DNA of 58,767 nucleotides, from positions 1 through 58,767 of the forward strand of contig NZ_JACYXI010000019.1 of NCBI RefSeq assembly GCF_014842915.1, in the 5' to 3' direction. Position numbers and translations under genes: made by a program. This document shows, one piece after another, positions 1-6,270 of this stretch. This stretch comes from Roseibium litorale (lineage in GTDB: Bacteria; Pseudomonadota; Alphaproteobacteria; Rhizobiales; Stappiaceae). Under the pieces are notes generated by a model, which saw only the letters and a program-made list of their open reading frames with translations, had not been told where the DNA came from and did not search any database. Numbering within the stretch: position 1 is the stretch's first letter; each line of letters opens with the position of its first letter.

Positions 1-126
1 GCTCAATAACGCCATGTCGATCACTCCATAGCCCCCGCTGAAAACACGCGAGGGAAGGTTCAAACATGGGTCAATTCTCAATGGAAATATCAGGCCAAGC
101 CGGGTCACTTCTCAATGGAAATCAAC
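1..126 (+). mobile_element. IS21-family element, terminal remnant
   Basis: Two near-identical units beginning GGGTCA and containing TTCTCAATGGAAAT lie at 68-92 and 102-126, 34 bp apart. The second ends in AATCAACA. Spaced terminal repeats of this kind ending in CA are typical of the ends of IS21-family elements (istA/istB). Only the end is in the window and no transposase coding sequence is visible, so the element either continues to the left or is a relic. The family call rests on pattern recognition of the repeats. Confidence 0.6.
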
Positions 127-890
127 AGGCATTGCTCAACGCTAAGGGGGAGGAGGGCTGGGCTGCCAAGCTCGAGATGGCCGCAGATCCTTTGTGCGCT
201 CATTTCAAGGATCGTATTTTGGCTGTGGCAGAAGAAAACTGGGCGCAAGAGATCGATGCTGGCGCATTGGATGAGGCTCAGGTGGTTGCGCTTGATAGAA
301 GCGGTGAAGCACCAGCCTCAACGAATGAAGCAATGTTTGCGATTTTGAAAGATAGATTGTCGGACCTTGATGACCTTCTTCTTCGCGATGCTTCACCGCG
401 AGAGGCTTGGGCGGGAATATCCAAAGAGGCGGTCATGCGGCGGGAAATCGCGCGAGAACTGATCCATGCCGCCAACGCGATCTACACTGTGGATCAGGAG
501 GCTGTGACCGCAGATGAAAAGGAAACCGATATCAGGTTGCGATCCGTAGCCTCTCTCCATGAGGCAGTAATCGAACTTAAGCTTGGAGATGATCGCACAG
601 CTACAGATTTGCGCGATACAATTGAGCAACAGCTGGTGAAAAAGTACATGTGCGCGGAGCACAGCCGAGCCGGTGCCTTGATGGTTACCCTTTCGAAAGA
701 TCGGAAGTGGGAGCACCCGGACGAAAGCCGCTGGATCGGTGTGGAGGAACTTTTTTCCCTGCTGCGCAAAGAGGCGGCTCGGATTGAGGATGCGTTGGGT
801 GGCACCGTTGCGATAGCCGTTCATTTTCTTGACTTGCGACCAAGACTTTTGCCGGAGCGAAAAAACACTGAGCTGGCTACATCAGAGTGA
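127..890 (+). pseudogene. 3' fragment of a large defence-type gene with nuclease-like C-terminus
   Basis: An open frame runs into the IS21-like end, so its apparent ATG at 66 belongs to the insertion sequence and the true 5' part is missing. The remaining roughly 250 residues are acidic and helical. Near the C-terminus is a block with VIELKLG, then DLRDTIEQQLVKKYM, AGALMVTL and HFLDLRPRL. The E-x-K in VIELKLG, with an Asp 12 residues before the Glu, could be a PD-(D/E)XK nuclease core. As I recall, this block closes some large NTPase-type proteins of anti-phage loci. I infer a defence gene truncated by the insertion sequence. Confidence 0.5.
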
Positions 891-1117
891 TAGCCTGAGA
901 TGTCGTGCCAGACACCCAAGGACCCAACGGGCAGCGCAAGGGGGGGGCTGCGGTCCGGGCGATGGAAAATGGCAGCTAATACCTTAACTAGAATTTGGGT
1001 GCCAAGTGAACTTGCGCGAAATGCCAAGCGAAGTTGCGCGCTACAGGAAAGGGTAACACAAAAAAACCGAAGGCAGGATTGCCACCGGTGTCATTCGATT
1101 AAATTTGAAAGGAAGGA

Positions 1118-1138
1118 TGGCTCCCTGAGCAGGACTCG
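1118..1138. repeat. attL, left attachment site of the prophage
   Basis: A 21-bp sequence starting TGGCTCCCTGAGCAGG is identical to 34794-34814, the 3' end of the tRNA-Asn gene. The flanking bases differ on both sides. A tRNA 3'-end duplication with a tyrosine integrase beside the other copy is the usual mark of site-specific integration. The left copy carries only the acceptor and T-arm part of the tRNA. Confidence 0.92.
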
Positions 1139-1505
1139 CAGTCGACGAATTACTTGATCGTAAATATTTGAATAATATGCGTTATTTTTTCTTTGTAGGT
1201 TTTTTAGTGATGGGTGGCACCCTAAAATGTGCCCTAAAAGTGCCCTAAAAAATTAAAAGGATTCTCATCGATTGCTCAGGCAAAAATCTTGAGATGGTCT
1301 TTGTCAGGAAGCTAAAGGGGCCTAATCCGGCAATCGGGCAGGCAATCTGCCGCTGTCGAACAGAGAAGCTCGTCTGAGAATTGCGGGAGGGGGCAGTAGT
1401 GCTGATCTGGCTGGACAAGAGCAAGCGAGCGAGTGAACATATATGCATGATGGTCTGTTAGTGTCAGCTGGAAATTTTAAGGTAACATAAAATCGGAAAT
1501 TTATT
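1139..1505. other. Non-coding left end of the prophage
   Basis: Apart from the arm-type repeats at 1217-1250 I see no credible gene in this stretch. The sequence is AT-rich near 1155-1210 and again just before the DUF4062 start, where it probably holds that gene's promoter. Confidence 0.5.
1217..1250 (+). repeat. Left cluster of putative integrase arm-type sites
   Basis: Three near-tandem units lie at 1217-1227 (GCACCCTAAAA), 1229-1239 and 1240-1250 (both GTGCCCTAAAA), about 80-110 bp inside attL. The same unit in the same orientation is repeated at the right end beside the integrase gene. Repeats present inside both att sites and absent from the tRNA core fit arm-type integrase binding sites. 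Confidence 0.7.
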
Positions 1506-2501
1506 ATGTCGCAGAAGAAGTATCAGGTTTTCGTTTCGTCTACATTTCGAGATTTAATTGAAGAACGACAGGATGCCATTAGAAATATCCTAGATCTAAA
1601 GCATATACCTGCCGGAATGGAGTTGTTTCCAGCTTCTGACGTAGATCAACTCGATTACATTAAAAAAGTTATAGACGAGTGTGACTATTATCTTCTGATT
1701 ATGGGGGGGCGGTACGGGTCAATCGATGCAGATGGCGTGAGCTTCACTGAAAGAGAATATGATTACGCCGTTGAAACCGGAAAGGTTGTGATAGCCTTTG
1801 TCCACAGCAACCCTGATGCCATCCCTGTCGGAAAAAGTGATTTAGATCCCAAGGTTATAGAAGCTTTGAAAGGGTTTAGAGGAAAAGTCATGACTGGTCG
1901 TTTGGTTAAGACCTGGGCCACCCGTCAGGAACTAGAACCACTTGTCTTGAAATCTCTAATTCACGCCTTTAACGACTTTCCGCAAGTTGGTTGGATTCGC
2001 GGAGATAATGCGGCTACAGATGTAATACTGGAGCAAAGTAATAAGGTTCTTCAGGAAAATGTAAGATTGAGAGAGGAGTTGTCCAGTTTTGAGAGTAGAA
2101 ATATTGTTGATTTTGATGATATAGCGACTTTAGATGATGTATTTACTGTTCGGGTTGAGACTTCAAATTATATTGTACGCCGTGGGACTCAATTCCATGA
2201 TCGAACTATCGAGCTAACATGGCGTCAGATTTTTGTAGCTCTAGCAGGTGTGTTGGACAAAGCGAGAACCGACGATGCCATTCTTACTGCCGTCAAGGAG
2301 GCGGCAAACGAAATCGGTTTTCAACCCAAAATCTCTAGCATAAACCACACGGACAAGGTGACGATCAAAATCCAGCTTGAGGCATTAGGCTTACTAAATG
2401 TGAGAGTAAGCAAAACTGTTAAGGGTGGAGTAGCTGAGTTTTTGTTTCTTACACCTAATGGACGACAACTTTTCGTTCAAAATCGCGTTGTTAGAAAGTA
2501 A
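1506..2501 (+). CDS. DUF4062 domain protein, probable defence cargo
   Basis: The 331-residue protein opens with KYQVFVSSTFRDLIEERQ, then PAGMELFPASD and an LLIMGGRYGS segment. This is the signature of DUF4062, a TIR-like domain found at the N-terminus of many putative anti-phage or signalling proteins. A short helical linker follows (about 175-200). The C-terminal 100 residues have a helix-rich pattern ending in an LTPNGRQLF strand that could be a winged-helix fold. The gene stands alone between attL and the leftward early operon, is richer in AT than the structural genes, and is oriented inward, as is usual for lysogenic cargo. The catalytic role is unknown; a defence role is inferred from family and position. 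Confidence 0.8.
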   Translation: MSQKKYQVFVSSTFRDLIEERQDAIRNILDLKHIPAGMELFPASDVDQLDYIKKVIDECDYYLLIMGGRYGSIDADGVSFTEREYDYAVETGKVVIAFVHSNPDAIPVGKSDLDPKVIEALKGFRGKVMTGRLVKTWATRQELEPLVLKSLIHAFNDFPQVGWIRGDNAATDVILEQSNKVLQENVRLREELSSFESRNIVDFDDIATLDDVFTVRVETSNYIVRRGTQFHDRTIELTWRQIFVALAGVLDKARTDDAILTAVKEAANEIGFQPKISSINHTDKVTIKIQLEALGLLNVRVSKTVKGGVAEFLFLTPNGRQLFVQNRVVRK

Positions 2502-2617
2502 GTCGATAATTATGTTTGGCGTCAGAGAGAGGGCGGTCAAATTTAAGAGAAAGGCGATTTTGGCTCGTTTTTATAGATGCAAAGATCTGGAAGAGAGTTT
2601 TATCCCAACGGTGCCTT

Positions 2618-2830
2618 TTAAGGCCTTGCATCGTCGGTGCAGCCAATCGCGGCGATCTGCCGGGCTTTTTCCAGCAGGCTTTCACGCTGGTTATATTCGT
2701 CCTGGATTTTCAAAATTCGCTCGAACGCCATTTCCGCTTCGCGGCCGTGATGCAAGGCTGCAACCGCCAATGCTTTGACGGCTCTCTCAAGCTGTTCGCG
2801 ACTGATGGCTGCTGCGGAGTGCATGGTCAA
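2618..2830 (-). CDS. Small phage protein, unknown
   Basis: This 70-residue protein, mostly helical and charged, begins MTMHSAAAISREQLERAV. It is the last gene of the leftward early operon that starts with the GapR-like gene. I recognise no family. Codon use resembles the neighbouring phage genes, and the reading frame is intact and collinear with the two genes upstream. Short genes beside an attachment site can encode recombination directionality factors, but no helix-turn-helix is obvious here, so I make no functional claim. Confidence 0.5.
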   Translation of the reverse strand: MTMHSAAAISREQLERAVKALAVAALHHGREAEMAFERILKIQDEYNQRESLLEKARQIAAIGCTDDARP

Positions 2831-2875
2831 AGCAGTTGGTTTGGGTGGTCTTCGTTGTCGGCCTGCGCAAGACGG

Positions 2876-3148
2876 TCACGCGAACACGATACCGGTCACA
2901 GCGACAGCGCCGGGGGCCTCGGGACCGCATATGTGCCAAATCTCACATTGGCGTTTCGCTTCTGAGCGGCGGATATGGAACAGATGAACCGGAGGCAAAT
3001 CGCCTAAATCTTCCGGCTCAAGGCCGAAGTCTTGGGCTTTGCGGTAGACTTCTGAAACGGTGAAGGCCGCACCTAGATCGACGTGCCCAAGGACGAAAGC
3101 CGCCCATGGCAGGCCGTCTGCGTTTACAAAGAAGTTGAGGCCGTTCAT
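2876..3148 (-). CDS. Small phage protein, unknown
   Basis: The 90-residue product starts MNGLNFFVNADGLPWAAF. Its start codon overlaps the stop of the upstream gene by four bases (ATGA), so the two are translationally coupled. It contains alternating hydrophobic and polar stretches and no membrane segment or recognised motif. Membership in the leftward early operon is the main evidence that it is a real gene. Confidence 0.55.
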   Translation of the reverse strand: MNGLNFFVNADGLPWAAFVLGHVDLGAAFTVSEVYRKAQDFGLEPEDLGDLPPVHLFHIRRSEAKRQCEIWHICGPEAPGAVAVTGIVFA

Positions 3149-3609
3149 TCGCCGGTCTCCTTCGTTGGGAAGGCAGGCAAAGGGGCGGCTTTGCTTGACG
3201 CCAGCAACCGGGAGGCCTCAAGAATGAGACCAATCAGTCCATGCTTTGCCACCAGTTGGGCGGCGCGTAATTGGGCGTCACGATGATTTGCCAGCCATTC
3301 GTCCGCTGAAATCGCCTCCGCTGTCGCGCCTGACAGATAGGCATTCAGCCAATAAGTTACGGCTTGTTCGCCGCCTGGGGCATTTGTTGCCTGCAATAGC
3401 GCATGGGCGTTGAGGGCTTCCGCAATCATGGCTGCCGCCGCGCTCGGGTCTTCTAAGTCTTCGGCCACCGTACAAAGCGGATGCTCCAGAAAACGCAGGC
3501 TACTTGAGCGGTGTTCAACGGGCGCCGAAAGCTTCCATATGACAGGGCCGACAGCCCGGTAGGGGGAAGCCGCTTCCGCAGAAAAGGGCGGTTTTGGAAA
3601 GGCCGTCAT
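3145..3609 (-). CDS. Phage early-operon protein, unknown
   Basis: I place the start at the ATG at 3609 rather than the GTG at 3618, because GAGGT lies seven bases before the ATG. The product is 154 residues, Ala-rich and predicted helical (ASAAAMIAEALNAHALLQ region), with no family I recognise. It follows an intrinsic terminator that separates it from the GapR-like gene, so some transcripts reaching it must read through. Its stop overlaps the next start. Confidence 0.6.
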   Translation of the reverse strand: MTAFPKPPFSAEAASPYRAVGPVIWKLSAPVEHRSSSLRFLEHPLCTVAEDLEDPSAAAAMIAEALNAHALLQATNAPGGEQAVTYWLNAYLSGATAEAISADEWLANHRDAQLRAAQLVAKHGLIGLILEASRLLASSKAAPLPAFPTKETGE

Positions 3610-3621
3610 CTGACACACCTC

Positions 3622-3649
3622 AAAAAAAAGCGACCGGCGAACCGGTCGC
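3622..3649 (-). terminator. Intrinsic terminator after the GapR-like gene
   Basis: On the minus strand GCGACCGG-TTCG-CCGGTCGC forms a perfect 8-bp stem with a UUCG tetraloop, followed by eight U residues. It lies between the GapR-like stop (3667) and the next leftward start (3609). In this position it could be an anti-termination checkpoint in the early left operon, or simply limit expression of the distal genes. Confidence 0.9.
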
Positions 3650-3666
3650 GTCAGTTGGGGAGGAGG

Positions 3667-4263
3667 CTAGGCGGCTTCTTGTTCGCCGCTCATGTTGTCG
3701 GTGTTTTTGCTCTCGCCATTTGCCGCCATCAGCGCGGTTTGCATCTGCCAAGCATTCGACCAGTCGGTATAACGCGGGTCTTTCTTGGTGAACGGGTTAT
3801 TGGTTACCGGCTGGCCCTCACTGGCGGCTTGGATGCCTTGCACCTGGGCTTCGTTCTTTTCGCCGTTGAGGCCAAGAACGCCTTCGTAAAGGTCAATTTG
3901 GGCTTCCCGCTGTTCGCGCTCTTCCTTGGTCATCTTTTCGCGCCGAAGCACTTCCCTCATGGCGTCGGTGTCAAAGCCTTGCTTTTTCGCCGCCTTGTAG
4001 ATCTCGGAAATATCGGTGCCGATTTGCGCCTTTTCTTCTTCAAGGCGTTTGATTTCGGAATAGAAGCCTTTCAGCGTTTCCGAAGCCAAAGTGGAAGAAT
4101 TGGAGCCGGTTGCAGGTTGCTGCTTCGCGCCGGTCTTCTTGGCATTGCCGGTGGAAGGTTTATTGGCGGCAGCTTTCGCGGTCGAAGCCTTGGCCGGTTG
4201 GGTTTCCCTGGTCGCGTTGGCCTTGGGTCCGGCTTGGTTTTCTTCGGAGTCTGCATTTGTCAT
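3667..4263 (-). CDS. GapR-like (DUF2312) DNA-binding protein with long N-terminal extension
   Basis: Residues about 58-131 (TLKGFYSEIKRLEEEK through MTKEEREQREAQIDLYEGVLG) match DUF2312. In Caulobacter this family is GapR, a nucleoid-associated protein that encircles overtwisted DNA and helps gyrase and topoisomerase IV ahead of forks and RNA polymerase. Cellular GapR is about 90 residues. This copy is 198, with an Ala/Lys/Thr/Gln-rich, probably disordered N-terminus of about 57 residues and a 67-residue C-terminal tail. It heads the leftward early operon 52 bp from a palindromic operator (4315-4336) shared with the repressor region, and a terminator follows it. A role in early phage replication or host takeover is inferred. 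Confidence 0.85.
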   Translation of the reverse strand: MTNADSEENQAGPKANATRETQPAKASTAKAAANKPSTGNAKKTGAKQQPATGSNSSTLASETLKGFYSEIKRLEEEKAQIGTDISEIYKAAKKQGFDTDAMREVLRREKMTKEEREQREAQIDLYEGVLGLNGEKNEAQVQGIQAASEGQPVTNNPFTKKDPRYTDWSNAWQMQTALMAANGESKNTDNMSGEQEAA

Positions 4264-4314
4264 TCCATCGCTCCATGCTGTGAACTGGGTTGATGATGAG
4301 ATACAAGAATTCCA

Positions 4315-4336
4315 TTATCACCTTCAAAGGTGATAA
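4315..4336. promoter_or_regulatory. Operator palindrome upstream of the GapR-like operon
   Basis: Perfect 10-bp arms TTATCACCTT and AAGGTGATAA flank a 2-bp centre. The inner core TCACCT-N4-AGGTGA is the same as the copies at 5602-5617 and 6206-6221. It sits between the luxI stop (4337) and the GapR-like start, the place where the operator of a leftward early promoter would be. Confidence 0.85.
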
Positions 4337-4918
4337 TCAAACATAATGAAGATGCATTTGGATAACGCAGATCCGAGAGCCGGTATCATCGCGGAGGATG
4401 GGACCGATCCTTTCGGCCTGCAAACCCGCTTGTTTCAGCCACCGGACAAATGCAGGCTGCATAAGGGCAATGAGGGTTTGAGCGCCGACAGATTTTGCAG
4501 CCAGGGCGATTGCGCGAGCATTTTCGGAAAGAGCAGCGTTTTTCTCGGCAGGCGCAAGGGTTGGATCAACCGAAAAGCGGGTCGCTTCCCAAGTCGCATT
4601 ATCGATAGGTGGATTTTCCAATATGCCCCTGGGGATGGATGGCAATCGGCCTAAGGCCGCGTCCCGGATCATGTAGGTGAACGTGCCGCCGTCAAAAGAG
4701 CAAGGGTTGAACCGGCTTGCAGCGATCACCCGCCCGTCAACATGTGTCAGAACATACCGTGTGTTCGGATTGTCGTAGCAGTCCCATTCAACGTCATTGT
4801 TGTGTGGGACGGACCAGCGGTAGCTGTCAACGAAAAGGGCTTTTCTAATCTGGTGATGCTGATACCAGAAATCGCCATGGAGATGGGCGGTTTCCCATGT
4901 CAGGCAAACGGTTTCCAT
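4337..4918 (-). CDS. luxI: Acyl-homoserine lactone synthase, LuxI family
   Basis: The 193-residue protein keeps the conserved LuxI-family positions: R25 and F29 in IRKALFV, W35, E44-D46-D49 in VEWDCYDN, R69 in ASRFNP, and E111/R114 in WEATRF. Enzymes of this family make N-acyl-homoserine lactones from S-adenosylmethionine and acyl carrier protein; the acyl chain cannot be read from sequence. A strong AGGAGG lies seven bases before the ATG. It follows luxR in the same direction after 60 bp, with the 13-bp element at 4962-4974 in between. Both are inside the prophage, between the early left operon and the repressor. No truncation or missing residue is visible, so the enzyme is probably active. 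Confidence 0.93.
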   Translation of the reverse strand: METVCLTWETAHLHGDFWYQHHQIRKALFVDSYRWSVPHNNDVEWDCYDNPNTRYVLTHVDGRVIAASRFNPCSFDGGTFTYMIRDAALGRLPSIPRGILENPPIDNATWEATRFSVDPTLAPAEKNAALSENARAIALAAKSVGAQTLIALMQPAFVRWLKQAGLQAERIGPILRDDTGSRICVIQMHLHYV

Positions 4919-4961
4919 GTCACTGCCTCCTAAGGTTTAGACGGGGGGCAGTGTCAAATAT

Positions 4962-4974
4962 TTCGGTTGTATGT
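4962..4974 (-). promoter_or_regulatory. Shared 13-bp element upstream of luxI, putative LuxR site
   Basis: Read toward luxI the sequence is ACATACAACCGAA, ending 44 bp before the luxI ATG and followed by TTGACA (4957 down to 4952). The identical 13-mer, also pointing at a start codon, occurs at 5638-5650 before the 49-codon gene. It is not a classical 18-20-bp lux-box palindrome, so binding by LuxR is a hypothesis. Confidence 0.6.
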
Positions 4975-4978
4975 GCGG

Positions 4979-5593
4979 CTATTTTATAGGGTGAATTGTA
5001 AGCCCAGCGTAGGAGCAGATGTTAATCACCACTAGGAAACTCGACACACCTATTGATTTTTGGATCGCAAGTTTCCGCTGCTTTATTGCCGCTTCCGAAG
5101 TGCCGAAATGAGCCGCGACTTGCTTAGCTCTGAGGCCGTTGGCGAACAGAAAGACCAGTTCTTTCTGTGGCTTGGATAAGCTATGCGCTTTCAGGGCCAA
5201 ATCCTGATAATGGTATTCGCGGAGCAAAGAGATAGCCCGGTTTTTGCTGGTCTCGGACAGCTGCTTTCTCAGACTTAAACCGGCAATCATGCGGTTTCCG
5301 CCAATGTTTTGCGAAAACACGATGCCTCCGGTCAATCCATGCGCATAGGCGGCTTCTGAAAAGGCATCGTTCGGAGCTCTGTTGTCCCAACTGTTCCAGC
5401 CCGGGTAGCGCATTCCGGTTACGAGGACAGGATCACAACTCAGCCCGTCCAGCTCAAAATACTGTTCTTGCCACTGCAAGGGGTAGTTTGTGAAAAGCCC
5501 CGGCTCGCTGGATGAAAATAGGCCGATGCCAATGGCAAGTCCGCAATCGCCAATATTCAGCAAATCTGAATCGGGTGTGTCGATGGTACGCAT
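4979..5593 (-). CDS. luxR: LuxR-family quorum-sensing transcription factor
   Basis: With the ATG at 5593 the protein has 204 residues; a GTG at 5605 is an alternative start. AAGGTGA lies nine bases before the ATG, which favours the ATG. The N-terminal autoinducer domain has W41, Y45, D54, P55 and W69. Their spacing (4, 9 and 15) equals that of the acyl-homoserine-lactone contacts W57-Y61-D70-W85 of TraR. The C-terminal helix-turn-helix is at about 139-186 (KELVFLFANGLRAKQVAAHF, then TSEAAIKQRKLAIQKSIGV). It is shorter than typical LuxR proteins (about 230-250). The operator at 5602-5617 overlaps its ribosome binding site, so the phage repressor probably limits its expression. Confidence 0.9.
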   Translation of the reverse strand: MRTIDTPDSDLLNIGDCGLAIGIGLFSSSEPGLFTNYPLQWQEQYFELDGLSCDPVLVTGMRYPGWNSWDNRAPNDAFSEAAYAHGLTGGIVFSQNIGGNRMIAGLSLRKQLSETSKNRAISLLREYHYQDLALKAHSLSKPQKELVFLFANGLRAKQVAAHFGTSEAAIKQRKLAIQKSIGVSSFLVVINICSYAGLTIHPIK

Positions 5594-5601
5594 GTTGATA
5601 C

Positions 5602-5617
5602 TCACCTTTCTAGGTGA
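5602..5617. promoter_or_regulatory. Operator palindrome over the luxR ribosome binding site
   Basis: TCACCTTTCTAGGTGA is identical over all 16 bases to the copy at 6206-6221 in the cI-cro intergenic region. On the minus strand its AGGTGA half serves as the Shine-Dalgarno sequence of luxR. The likely binder is the CI-like or Cro-like protein. LuxR itself is an alternative, because lux boxes also contain ACCT/AGGT arms, though at wider spacing. Confidence 0.82.
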
Positions 5618-5637
5618 ATATAACCTCTTTCTTATTT

Positions 5638-5650
5638 ACATACAACCGAA
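5638..5650 (+). promoter_or_regulatory. Shared 13-bp element upstream of the 49-codon gene
   Basis: ACATACAACCGAA lies 40-52 bp before the ATG at 5690, nearly the same distance as its twin before luxI. Here it is part of a looser dyad, ACATAC-N7-GGATGT (5638-5656). It is the best candidate for a common regulator site, most simply LuxR. Confidence 0.6.
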
Positions 5651-5689
5651 GGATGTTAATAGTTAATTTCTGCATCCGGGGGGCGTTTT

Positions 5690-5839
5690 ATGGGCAATAA
5701 GAGGCAGCAGACCGCGAGAGATCGGCTTCGCGAGGTCGTCAGTGAAATGGAAGATGCGGAAGCCGAAGCTTTGTTAAAAGAAATAAAGCAAAATAGGGAG
5801 GAGGAGACTTTGTTAAATAAGTTGGAATCTACGGTTTAA
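5690..5839 (+). CDS. 49-residue protein resembling the tail of the CI-like repressor; candidate antirepressor
   Basis: The small gene has ATG at 5690, a G-rich ribosome binding site (GGGGGG) just upstream, and TAA at 5837-5839. The product is charged and helical. Residues 18-37 (SEMEDAEAEALLKEIKQNRE) align without gaps to residues 91-110 of the neighbouring repressor, with nine of 20 identical. The aligned codons do not overlap the repressor gene; only the 3' ends overlap, by 11 bp on opposite strands. The gene lies between luxR and cI, as small antirepressor genes do in some quorum-sensing phages. I infer a mimic that binds or titrates the repressor through its tail. Confidence 0.65.
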   Translation: MGNKRQQTARDRLREVVSEMEDAEAEALLKEIKQNREEETLLNKLESTV

Positions 5840-6170
5840 TTTTTCTCATCTCATGAATACGGTTTAACTCTGCTTCCGCTTCGTCATCTGTCATCGTTTC
5901 GATGAGTTCATACAGTTTTATCTTACTCTCAGAGAACGGATTTTTGTTATCAAGTATGGCTGCATTTGGAATGCTAAGAACTTTGCAAATGCGTTCCAGA
6001 TTTTCCCACGTCAGGGTTCTGGTTTCCCCGCGCAGGAACTTGCTTACCGTATTCACGCTAAGTTCGGCTTGCTTCGAGACCTGGCTGGGGTTTGTCCCTT
6101 TGTAGGCAATAAGGGCACGCAAGTTTTTCCGCCTGCGGTCCCAAATCGCCTGATCGCTATCGAGCGTCAT
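5829..6170 (-). CDS. CI-like phage repressor (XRE-family helix-turn-helix)
   Basis: The 113-residue protein has an XRE helix-turn-helix at about 28-67 (PSQVSKQAELSVNTVSKFLR, then WENLERICKVLSIP). A short acidic C-terminal segment (84-110, LYELIETMTDDEAEAELNRI) follows, probably for dimerisation. There is no LexA-type peptidase domain, so RecA-stimulated self-cleavage is not expected and induction should need an antirepressor or another signal. GGAGAG precedes the ATG. It diverges from the Cro-like gene across an intergenic region carrying two operator copies. The tail is echoed in the small protein encoded at 5690-5839. Confidence 0.87.
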   Translation of the reverse strand: MTLDSDQAIWDRRRKNLRALIAYKGTNPSQVSKQAELSVNTVSKFLRGETRTLTWENLERICKVLSIPNAAILDNKNPFSESKIKLYELIETMTDDEAEAELNRIHEMRKIKP

Positions 6171-6205
6171 CGTCCGTTCTCTCCATTCTCACATTACTCC
6201 GATTT

Positions 6206-6221
6206 TCACCTTTCTAGGTGA
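6206..6221. promoter_or_regulatory. Operator 1 in the cI-cro intergenic region
   Basis: TCACCTTTCTAGGTGA, extended to TTCACCT...AGGTGAA (6205-6222), lies 36 bp upstream of the repressor start. It is identical to the copy at luxR. A palindrome at this position is the standard place for autoregulation of a CI-type repressor. Confidence 0.87.
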
Positions 6222-6270
6222 AGTTGTGAATATCCCAAAAAGTTATTTCCAACGCCTCTTGATATGAAGT

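Noticed and set aside
66..128. ATG at 66 as the true start of the 127-890 frame
   Set aside because: These codons lie within the spaced repeats of the IS21-like end, so the frame only reads into the element by chance.
3511..4293. 260-codon plus-strand frame across the early left operon
   Set aside because: It is antisense to the GapR-like gene, has no family-like sequence, and the minus-strand genes have better ribosome binding sites and recognised domains.
5602..5617. The 16-bp operator as a classical lux box
   Set aside because: The ACCT/AGGT arms are only four bases apart, whereas lux-box arms are about ten apart, and two of the copies lie in the cI-cro gap. A CI/Cro operator is more likely, though LuxR binding is not excluded.
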